Shown here: positions 24,810 through 32,440 of the stretch, piece by piece
Layout: each line of letters begins with the position of its first letter
Position numbering within the stretch: position 1 is the first letter of the stretch
The notes under the pieces: model-generated
What the model saw: only the letters and a program-made list of their open reading frames with translations
Told to the model about the DNA's origin: nothing
The model's database searches: none
Made by a program: the position numbers and the translations under genes
Assembly (NCBI RefSeq): GCF_000970205.1
Contig: NZ_CP009512.1
Span: 682,001 to 746,000 of the forward strand
Origin: Methanosarcina mazei S-6
GTDB taxonomy: Archaea; Halobacteriota; Methanosarcinia; Methanosarcinales; Methanosarcinaceae
DNA: 64,000 bases
Reading direction: 5' to 3'

Positions 24810-27638
24810 ATGTCGCAATCGGTAAGGTACACGTGCTTTATTCTTATTGCGGTATTTTTTGGAGCGTTGTCTCCAGCCGCCGGATCCCTTTCTGAATCTG
24901 AAGCTGCATCTACAGATATGAACGACACTATGATGTCGGCTAACCTTACATACTACACAGAACAGCTACCGCCTTATAATTACATGGATAACGGTACGCT
25001 GAAAGGCATTTCTATCGATCTCCTTGAGGCGATCACCGAGAAAATGGGGAAGAAGGTGACCAGGGAAGAGATACATCTCGTTTCCTGGACTGAGGGGTAT
25101 CAGGCTGCTCTCACCCGGAATAATACGGTTCTCTTCGTTACAGCAAGAACTCCCGAAAGAGAGCAGTCCTTCAAGTGGGTAGGGCCTATTTATTCTGATA
25201 AGTACGTTCTGTTCGCCAAGAGAGACCCTGGAGTCACAATAGACGGCCCTGAAGATCTGAAGGAATACCGGATTGGAGTTATCAGCGACGATGTAGCGGC
25301 TCAGCAGCTGCTTAATATTGGGGTAAACCAGAGCCAGATCGTGCCCAAAAGCAACGCATCCGCAAACATCGCCGCACTCGAGAATGACGAGATAGATCTC
25401 TGGGCATGTCCTGAGGAAGCAGGGAGGCACTTCACTGAACAGGTAACCGGGAACTATTATGCCTACACAGTTGTGTATCAGTTAGAAGCTCAGGATCTTT
25501 ATTATGCCTTCAATAAAAATACCTCTGATTCAGTCATTAAATCCTTCCAGCAGGCACTGGATGCTCTTAAACAGGAGAAAGACTCTGCAGGCATCAGCAA
25601 ATATGATCGGATCCTCGGGCAGCATATCCCATCGGTAGGCCTTGCCCGGCTCAATTACCTGACCGAAGAGTGGGCTCCATTCAATTACCAGGAGGATGGA
25701 AATGTCACCGGCATCTCTGTAGAGATACTTGAGTCCGTTTTCAAGAATATTGGCGTAAACCGTTCAGGGGCAGATGTCCGCATCGTCCCTCTGGCAGAAG
25801 GTTTCAAGATCGCACAGAACAATTCCAGCACGGTTCTTTTCTCTATTGTCCGCACAGCGGAACGCGAGCCCCTTTACAAGTGGGCAGGACCTTTTACCAG
25901 AGCCAGCTTTGTCCTCTATGCACCGATAAGCAGTAATATTACAATATCTTCTGCAGAGGACCTCAACCAGTACAGGATCGGTACAGTGGAGGCTTCCATC
26001 GAAAACGACCTCCTCGCCAGCCAGGGTGTGAGCGAATCACAGATTGTCAATGGCGAAACACCCGAAGACCTCCTTCAAATGCTGGCTGATGGTGAGATCG
26101 ATCTCTGGGCAACCGGTGACCTTGCCGGGAGACACCAGATGTTACAGAGTTCAGAGGATCCCAACAACTATGAGATCGTGTATACTCTGAGCGAGAACGA
26201 TTTCTATTATATCTTCAGCAAAGACGTCCCGGATGCGCTGGTCCTTGCCTTTGATAATGCGCTCGAGACAGTGCGGAAGCAGAAAGATGAGCAGGGAGTC
26301 AGCGATTATGAGAGGATAATTTACCGGAATCTGGGGGTTGGATGTGCCAGGCAGGCATTCACCGACGACCTGGTGGTGGAGCTTGTAAATACAACTGCAG
26401 CAGCAATAGAGAATAACGCTGCAGATACTTTCCGACGCATCAACGCGGGTGAAGCACCATATCGAAACCAGGAAGATCCGAGCCTCTATGTCTTCGTCTA
26501 TGATATGAATTTGACTATGGTTGCTCATGCAGACAATATTCAGGTTGTCGGCGAGAACTTCAGGGGCAAAACAGATGTAACTGGCAAGCCTTTCCGTGAT
26601 GACATTTTAGAAGGAGCACTGAATAACGGGACCGGCTGGGTAGATTACGTCTATATGCATCCTGTCCAGGCGAACCTGTACTATAAGACAACTTACTACA
26701 GGTTAACCCGGGGAAGCGATGGAAACTCCTACATTGTGTGCAGCGGCAATTATAAGGACTGCCATAACGAGTCCGAGGCAACACCGGCTAATAATTCCAC
26801 TGCATCTCCCGAGGAACTTGTAGCATTCGTCGAGAAAGCCTTCGAATATGCTCATGTGAACGGACAGGAAGCAGCTTTCCGTGAGTTCAACAATCAGACA
26901 GGCCAGTTCGTTGATGGCGAACTCTATATTTTCGCATATGATACAAACGGCACCACTCTTGCTCTTCCCTTCCAGCCCGAAATTATCGGGACCAACCGGT
27001 GGAATCTCACGGACGCGAATGGAACACTTTTTATCCAGGATCTGATATCTACAGCAAAGTCAGGAGGGGGTTTTGTTCAATATCTCTATGCAGACCCTGC
27101 AGACAACTTCACTGTCAAACAAAAACTCAGCTACGTGATGATGGTAAACCAGAGCTGGATACTTGGGGCTGGAATTTATAATCCGCCTGAGAATTCATCG
27201 ATCGTGAATGCGGGGATAGATCCCCAGGTTAGAGAGAGCCTGAAATCTTTTGTAGGGGAGGCGATTGACTATGCTAATACGAGTGGAAAAGATGCAGCGA
27301 TCGCGAAATTCAATGACCAGAATGGGACTTTCGTCCGCGGCAACCTCTATGTCTATGCCTTTGATTACAACGGGACGACCCTGGCGCTTCCCTACCAGCC
27401 CCAGCTGATCGGAACCGACCTTTCCGGACTTCAGGACCCCTACGGGGTGAATTATACAAAGGTTGAGATCTTCCTCGCACAGCAGGGAGGGGGTTTCCTC
27501 TTCTACCACTACTACAATCCGGCCCGCAATATGACCCCTGAACCAAAGATGAGCTACGTCCAGAAGGTTGACGACACCTGGTGGCTCGGGGCCGGGACCT
27601 ATATCGAGGACCTGAACGAGACCACTCAACCATATTAA
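24810..27638 (+). CDS. secreted protein with two solute-binding domains and three Cache-like domains
   Basis: A 942-residue protein. The N-terminal hydrophobic segment (CFILIAVFFGALSPAAG) is a signal peptide or anchor. Two family-3 solute-binding domains follow, about residues 45-268 (LTYYTEQLPPYNYMDNG) and 275-505 (LNYLTEEWAPFNYQEDG), each with the EREQ/EREP..KWAGP segment. Three Cache-type domains occupy about 508-660, 663-800 and 805-935, the last two being close repeats (LYIFAYDTNGTTLALPFQP and LYVYAFDYNGTTLALPYQP). There are many N-x-S/T sequons. There is no C-terminal membrane segment, kinase or methyl-accepting domain, so its signal output is unclear. Codons are richer in C/G at third positions than in neighbours, hinting at transfer. 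Confidence 0.8.
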   Translation: MSQSVRYTCFILIAVFFGALSPAAGSLSESEAASTDMNDTMMSANLTYYTEQLPPYNYMDNGTLKGISIDLLEAITEKMGKKVTREEIHLVSWTEGYQAALTRNNTVLFVTARTPEREQSFKWVGPIYSDKYVLFAKRDPGVTIDGPEDLKEYRIGVISDDVAAQQLLNIGVNQSQIVPKSNASANIAALENDEIDLWACPEEAGRHFTEQVTGNYYAYTVVYQLEAQDLYYAFNKNTSDSVIKSFQQALDALKQEKDSAGISKYDRILGQHIPSVGLARLNYLTEEWAPFNYQEDGNVTGISVEILESVFKNIGVNRSGADVRIVPLAEGFKIAQNNSSTVLFSIVRTAEREPLYKWAGPFTRASFVLYAPISSNITISSAEDLNQYRIGTVEASIENDLLASQGVSESQIVNGETPEDLLQMLADGEIDLWATGDLAGRHQMLQSSEDPNNYEIVYTLSENDFYYIFSKDVPDALVLAFDNALETVRKQKDEQGVSDYERIIYRNLGVGCARQAFTDDLVVELVNTTAAAIENNAADTFRRINAGEAPYRNQEDPSLYVFVYDMNLTMVAHADNIQVVGENFRGKTDVTGKPFRDDILEGALNNGTGWVDYVYMHPVQANLYYKTTYYRLTRGSDGNSYIVCSGNYKDCHNESEATPANNSTASPEELVAFVEKAFEYAHVNGQEAAFREFNNQTGQFVDGELYIFAYDTNGTTLALPFQPEIIGTNRWNLTDANGTLFIQDLISTAKSGGGFVQYLYADPADNFTVKQKLSYVMMVNQSWILGAGIYNPPENSSIVNAGIDPQVRESLKSFVGEAIDYANTSGKDAAIAKFNDQNGTFVRGNLYVYAFDYNGTTLALPYQPQLIGTDLSGLQDPYGVNYTKVEIFLAQQGGGFLFYHYYNPARNMTPEPKMSYVQKVDDTWWLGAGTYIEDLNETTQPY

Positions 27639-27848
27639 CCGACAGAAAATTATCCCGGACAATCAAACGGTCCGGGGGATTTATTTTTTCATTTAACAAT
27701 GAACTCACCACTAACTATAAATTAGTCCTCTTGAGCGAGCAAAGCGAGCGAAAAGGACCCCGTCCTCCCGAGACGGGACTCGGGCGAGACGGAACTCGGG
27801 CGAGACGGAACTCGGGCGAGACGGAACTCGGGCGAGACGGAACTCTGC
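27639..27848. other. convergent intergenic region with GC-rich repeats
   Basis: Between convergent genes. It contains agacggg/cccgtc-type inverted elements near 27757-27777, cgagcaaagcgagcg, and then the 16-bp GC-rich tandem array. Base composition is strikingly higher in G+C than the flanks. Confidence 0.7.
27778..27841. repeat. 16-bp GC-rich tandem repeat x4
   Basis: Four exact copies of actcgggcgagacgga at 27778, 27794, 27810 and 27826, with a degenerate fifth copy before them. The array sits 7 nt from the end of the modC 3' half. GC-rich repeats of this kind are unlike the T-rich arrays elsewhere in the window. Confidence 0.92.
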
Positions 27849-28763
27849 TTAGAAAACAATCATATCCGAAGTCCTTAGCCTGACCGTGCATTCGTCTCCG
27901 GTCTCTATTTTTAGTGAATCAAAGACTCTGTTTGCAACCTCTACCTTCAGGACATCTTCGCTTTCCGCGAGTATGAGAGACATTATCCGGCTGGTGCCTT
28001 TGTTTACCACGCTCATTATTGTCCCGTCGAACAGGTTTTTCCGGTTTTCCTTCCGGATAGCATGGATATTCTTCCTGCACACAAGCTCAATATTCTCAGG
28101 CCTGATGCCCCAGCTAACCCTTTCTCCTGCCGTGCGTTCGATATAGGGGGCAGTTATCCCGGTTCCCAGAGACCAGAGGAAAGTACATTCGGCTCCCTGC
28201 CCGTGTCCCTCGATTACCGCATCATCAAAAAGGTTTGAGAAGCCCACAAGTTCTGCAAGATAGCGGCTTTTAGGATGGTAGAATATGTCCTCAGGAGAGC
28301 CCGTCTGCTGCACCCTGCCGCCGTCAAAGACTATCATCCTGTCAGCCATGGTAAATGCTTCTACAGGGTCGTGCGTGATGAAGATTACAGGAATTCCAAG
28401 TCCTTTCTGGATCATGCGCAACTCTTTTCTCAGTTTTACGCGGACAACGGTATCCAGGGATGAAAATGGCTCGTCCAGGAGGAGGATTTCCGGATCAGGC
28501 GCGAGAGCCCGGGCAAGAGCAACTTTCTGTTTCTGCCCGCCGGAGAGCTCATCAGGGTAGGCAAACTCAAGCTCTTCAATTCCCACAAGGACCAGCATTT
28601 CGTTTGCCCTTTTCGTTTTTTCCACGGATCTTAGACCTTTTAACCCGAACTCGATATTCTGCCGGACATTCATGTGCGGGAAGAGAGCATTTTCCTGAAA
28701 CATGTAACCGATTTTCCGTTTCTGAGGGGGCAGGTTTATTACAACGGGAGCGCAGAGGGTCAC
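27849..28763 (-). pseudogene. modC: molybdate ABC transporter ATPase ModC, 3' half (separated by insertion)
   Basis: The C-terminal 300 residues of ModC. After eight codons from the inserted element it continues the family at INLPPQKRKIGYMFQENALFPHM (Q-loop), then the signature LSGGQKQKVALARAL, Walker B EILLLDEPFSSLD, the His-loop FITHD and a C-terminal regulatory region with GIRPENIEL and a molybdopterin-binding-type end. Walker A is missing and lies in the fragment at 28980-29246. A GTG start with GGAAGGGG 5 nt upstream is present, both inside the inserted element, so this half may still be translated. It is the end of the nif-mod gene set. Confidence 0.88.
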
Positions 28764-29008
28764 GAATACCCCTTCCTTTAGGTAGGGGATGAAGTGAACC
28801 CTCGCCTCTTCGTTTTTCTCTTTAAATCTCTAAATCATAGCTTCCTTGTATAATAATCGTAAATCGGACCGGAAACCGAGGCAAATTTCAATCACTTATG
28901 TTCATGAAACCTTGTTAGAGGATGCTTAATTATCTGTCCCCGAGTAACCGGGCGGGCGGCCCGAAGCATACCCCATCCTTTAGGGTGGGGTGGCCGCCCG
29001 CAGTTTGA
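28741..29008 (-). mobile_element. small non-coding insertion in modC (IS200/IS605-like MITE, inferred)
   Basis: About 265 bp that interrupt modC between codons for SRKKI and NLPPQ. Near each end is a hairpin of the same type and orientation: ataccccttcctttaggtagggg at 28767-28789 and ataccccatcctttagggtgggg at 28968-28990. Similar terminal hairpins occur in IS200/IS605-family ends, where both ends fold alike. No transposase ORF is present. Exact ends were estimated from the coding break and could shift a few bases. Confidence 0.65.
28952..29001 (-). repeat. nested hairpin at the element end
   Basis: Outer arms GCGGGCGGCC (28952-28961) and GGCCGCCCGC (28992-29001) are perfect 10-bp inverted repeats that enclose the inner hairpin accccatcctttagggtggggt. 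The outer arms lie immediately before the codons of the 5' modC fragment and look like the recognition or end structure of the inserted element. Confidence 0.75.
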
Positions 29009-29246
29009 TTTTCTTTCTGCTGTCGAAATAAATACTACCGTTTATTTTTATAGCACCTGCATCCGGGATTTCCAGCCCTGCTATACAGCGGAGAGCCGTA
29101 GTTTTTCCCGAACCCGAGCAACCAAACAGGACTGAAAAACCGGAATCGGCATCAAAGCTGCAGTTCATTGAAAAGCTCGGGTTTTCTCCTTTCTTCCCAT
29201 GTTTTCTTCCGTAGAATTCCTTCTCAATGTCAACTTCAATAGTCAT
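28980..29246 (-). pseudogene. modC: molybdate ABC transporter ATPase ModC, 5' fragment
   Basis: 88 codons holding the start of ModC (MTIEVDIEKEF), the Walker A loop FGCSGSGKTTALRCIAGLE and GSIYFDSRKKI, then nine codons of the inserted element to a TAA at 28980. It starts 15 nt after modB ends, as in an intact modBC operon. Without the signature and Walker B motifs this piece alone cannot form an ABC ATPase. Confidence 0.88.
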
Positions 29247-29260
29247 TCAGCCTTCACCTC

Positions 29261-29926
29261 TTATTTTTCAGCAAGCCTGCTGGTTGCTGCAATGGTCAGG
29301 AAGGATATGGCAACCAGAACTATCACAAGCAGGCTGGCAAGTTCATTATTTCCGGTCTGGTATGCCCCATAGATGGAAAGAGGCATTGTGCCTGTCTTTC
29401 CCGGAATATTTCCAGCAACCATCAGGGTTGCCCCAAACTCTCCGACTGCTCTTGCAAAACTCAGAATACAGCCTGCGATGACGCCTTTTTTTGCAAGAGG
29501 CAGGGTTATGAAGAGAGCAGTTTCCAGTTCGTTTCTCCCGAGGATACGGGCTGCTTCCTCAACACTCCTGTCCACAGTCCCTATGGCTGAGGCGGCAGTT
29601 TTTACCATCAGGGGCAAAGAGACTACAAAGGCTGCAATGGCTGCTGCCTGCCAGGTAAAAAGTATGCCTTTTCCCGTAATTTCGGTAAAGATATTTCCTA
29701 AAATTCCGTTTTTACCGAGGAGAATAACCAGAATATAACCGGTTACAGTTGGTGGCAGAATAAGGGGAAGGGTCACGAGCGCATCAGCCAGCCATTTTCC
29801 GCTAAACTCTTTTTTTGCCAGCACATAGGCGATCAGAATACCCAGAAATGTCACAAAGAAGGTTGAAACTGCGGCAATTTTGAGAGTAAGCAAAAGAGGG
29901 CTCATGACCACCTGAAACATTTCCAT
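29261..29926 (-). CDS. modB: molybdate ABC transporter permease ModB
   Basis: A 221-residue membrane protein with about five to six hydrophobic segments. The EAA loop EEAARILGRNELETALFITLPLAKKGVIAG is near residue 140. PLILPPTVTGYILVILLGKNG and FARAVGEFGATLMVAGN are typical ModB segments. It lies between modA and modC, downstream of nifN. It would form the channel for molybdate. Confidence 0.93.
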   Translation of the reverse strand: MEMFQVVMSPLLLTLKIAAVSTFFVTFLGILIAYVLAKKEFSGKWLADALVTLPLILPPTVTGYILVILLGKNGILGNIFTEITGKGILFTWQAAAIAAFVVSLPLMVKTAASAIGTVDRSVEEAARILGRNELETALFITLPLAKKGVIAGCILSFARAVGEFGATLMVAGNIPGKTGTMPLSIYGAYQTGNNELASLLVIVLVAISFLTIAATSRLAEK

Positions 29927-30032
29927 TAAATCCCTTCCAAATTTTCAGGCCCTGTTCTGGTTAAAAGCCTGAATCTTATCCTTACTTTTTCAATTTACAA
30001 AGTCCTTCAATCTGTAATTTTGATTTTCTAAT

Positions 30033-30851
30033 TCATGGCTTCTTAAAGCCGTGTTCTGCCAGAATTTCCTGCCCTCTTTTTCCGATAACGAAATTAACGA
30101 ATTTTTGTGCTTTTTCCTTGCTTGAGGATTCGTTTATTACCGCTATGGGGTAAATTATAGATTCGTTAACAGGAACTGTAAGTGCTATTTCATACAGGTC
30201 TTTCCGGCAGTTTTCTGCATCTGTAATGAACACAAAACCCGCATCAACTTCTCCGGTTTCCACATAAGTGAGCACCTGCTTCACAGTTTCTCCAGGGATA
30301 ACTTTACTCTCTATCTCGTCCCAGATCCCTGCATCTTCCAGTGCATGTTTTGCGTACTTGCCTGCCGGCGTAGTTTCAGGGTTTCCTATCGCAATTTTTT
30401 CTACGCTGTGTGCAGTCAGGTCTTCTAACTTTTTCGGGCTTTCTGAGCGGTTTTTCTCAGGCACCACCATTACGACGGTGTTTGCTGCAAAATCTCTTCT
30501 TGAGCTTTCTTCGATCAGACCTTTTCCAGAGAGGAGGTCCATATCACTCTCCGAAGCCGAAGCAAACACATCAACAGGTGCTCCTGACTCAATTTGCTTT
30601 CGAAGTGTTCCCGAACCTGCAAAATTCAGTTCGACCTTTGTGTCCGGGTTCTCGGCTTCGAATTCTCTGGCAATGTCAGTGAAAGCTTCAGTAAGGCTTG
30701 CTGCAGCCGAAACGGTGATGGTGGCTGTTTCTTCTTCTGTCTCATGGGAGACTGCAATAAAGGTAAGTACGGCAAGACAGAGAATTGCTGCAAAAGCCGG
30801 AAGTATCAGTTTTTTTGCCTTTCTGTCGCTTTTTTCCCTTCTGCCGCTCAC
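30033..30851 (-). CDS. modA: molybdate-binding protein ModA
   Basis: A 272-residue periplasmic-type binding protein. A hydrophobic segment (ILPAFAAILCLAVLTFIAVS) acts as signal or anchor, then ITVSAAASLTEAFTDIAREFE, NFAGSGTLRKQIESGAPVDVFASASESDM and TTPAGKYAKHAL, all typical of ModA. It starts with GTG that overlaps the nifN stop by 4 nt (GTGA), so it is coupled to the nif operon. It binds molybdate outside the cell. Confidence 0.93.
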   Translation of the reverse strand: MSGRREKSDRKAKKLILPAFAAILCLAVLTFIAVSHETEEETATITVSAAASLTEAFTDIAREFEAENPDTKVELNFAGSGTLRKQIESGAPVDVFASASESDMDLLSGKGLIEESSRRDFAANTVVMVVPEKNRSESPKKLEDLTAHSVEKIAIGNPETTPAGKYAKHALEDAGIWDEIESKVIPGETVKQVLTYVETGEVDAGFVFITDAENCRKDLYEIALTVPVNESIIYPIAVINESSSKEKAQKFVNFVIGKRGQEILAEHGFKKP

Positions 30852-32428
30852 TGCAATTCCTCTGCATATTCGTTTTCTGCTCCATTACCGGCATATATTT
30901 CAGATTCCGGCTGTACAGGCGCGGTGAAAGTATCCGTAGCTTCAAGGATGATGTTTGTGATCCTGTCCAGAAGTTCCAGGGCTCCCCTGTACCCGACAGT
31001 AAGGATGCGCTGTGCGCCTACCCTGTCATGGATTGGCAGTCCAACCCTTACAAGCGGGATGTCGAGTGCTCTGGCAATATATCTCCCGTTGGAGTTTCCT
31101 ATCAGGATTTCAGGACTGCATTCCTTTACTGCATCTTTAAGGCTGTCAAAGTCAATCCCGTCCAGAACTACAGGTTCCAGTTCCGGCCTGATCTCTTCAA
31201 AGATTTGTTTTATTCTCTTTTCGAAGTTCCGGCTTTTGCTTCCGGTTGTTACCAGGACGGGATTCATCCCGAGTTCCAGCATGAAGGTCGTCAGGCTAAA
31301 TACAGTGTCCGGGTCCCCGTAGACCGCTGCCTTTACTCCATAGAGGTACTTATGCACATCTACCATGGCATCGAGTAGCCTTCCCCTTTCTTTCTGGTAT
31401 TTCTCAGGGATAGGGCATCCAAGGATACGGACCAGTTCCATAAAGAAAAGGTCGGTGTTTGAGAGCCCTATGGGGATGGGGACGTTGTGTCCGGGAACCC
31501 CGTGGGAAGTTTCGAGGTATTTCACAGCCAGGTTCGTGCTGACAACACCCAGGCCCAGGCTTGCCCTGCTGTCAGGCATATCGGCAATCTCCGAAAGCGG
31601 AGTGCCTCCGGGAGCGATTTTTGGAAGATGGTCCCGAAGTGGTGCATCAAAGGTATCGGAAATGTCCGGGAGAAAGATGTAGCCCCCTGCGGTCTGTGCA
31701 AGGATCTCTTTCATTTCCCTCACATCAGCCGGGGAGACGCTCTCGACAGGGATAATGTTGAGCTTGCCGTTTGAAGTTTTAATCGGATAGGGTGCTTCTT
31801 TCTTCATGCCAGGACTTTTTGCATTCCCCATGCTTTCCCTTGCCTTTTCTTTTTCCAGGATGTCCGTATACCCCATAATTTCCATGTTTTCCATGTAATC
31901 CATGATTTCGGTGTCTTCCGGGATTTTCGGTTTTTCCGGACTTTCAGGTTTTTCCGTAAATTTCCTTACAATGGCATCCAGGGATTTTATATATCCGCTG
32001 ACATGGCTTTCCCCATAGCTGGGAGTGGAAACCGGAATGATTATTATATCTTTTTCAGGGTTGTCTCCGATCCCTTCTTCCTCTTTGAATTCCCTGATAA
32101 TCGCAGGAACATCATCGCCGATCGTTTCTGCAAGGCAGGTGGTCGCAACACCTATCACCTTCGGTCTGTACCTGTTGATGACGTTCCTGAGTCCCTTTTT
32201 CAGGTTTTCCCTGCCCCCGTAGACAGCCCCTTTTTCGCTCAGGGAGCTTGAGGCAATATCCACAGGCTCCCTGAAATGGTGGGCAAGGTGCAGGCGCATA
32301 TAGGTGCTGCATCCCTGGGAGCCGTGGTAGAGGATCATGGTGTTTTCAATTCCTTTAAAGGCAAGGGCACTTCCCATGGGCTGGCACATAACACAGGGGT
32401 TCACGGTTGCATAGTTTCTTTTAGTCAT
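30848..32428 (-). CDS. nifN: nitrogenase iron-molybdenum cofactor biosynthesis protein NifN
   Basis: A 526-residue NifN, a partner of NifE in the scaffold on which FeMo-cofactor is finished. NPCVMCQPMGSALAFKGIENTMILYHGSQGCSTYMR carries the N-terminal Cys ligands, then TTCLAETIGDD near 117. From about residue 165 to 230 it has a charged, Glu/Lys/Met-rich insert (from EKPESPEKPKIPEDTE on) that is not part of usual NifN, and the family resumes at KLNIIPVE. The C-terminal half is standard. It is followed directly by modA. Confidence 0.9.
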   Translation of the reverse strand: MTKRNYATVNPCVMCQPMGSALAFKGIENTMILYHGSQGCSTYMRLHLAHHFREPVDIASSSLSEKGAVYGGRENLKKGLRNVINRYRPKVIGVATTCLAETIGDDVPAIIREFKEEEGIGDNPEKDIIIIPVSTPSYGESHVSGYIKSLDAIVRKFTEKPESPEKPKIPEDTEIMDYMENMEIMGYTDILEKEKARESMGNAKSPGMKKEAPYPIKTSNGKLNIIPVESVSPADVREMKEILAQTAGGYIFLPDISDTFDAPLRDHLPKIAPGGTPLSEIADMPDSRASLGLGVVSTNLAVKYLETSHGVPGHNVPIPIGLSNTDLFFMELVRILGCPIPEKYQKERGRLLDAMVDVHKYLYGVKAAVYGDPDTVFSLTTFMLELGMNPVLVTTGSKSRNFEKRIKQIFEEIRPELEPVVLDGIDFDSLKDAVKECSPEILIGNSNGRYIARALDIPLVRVGLPIHDRVGAQRILTVGYRGALELLDRITNIILEATDTFTAPVQPESEIYAGNGAENEYAEELQ

Positions 32429-32440
32429 CTCATTGCCTCC

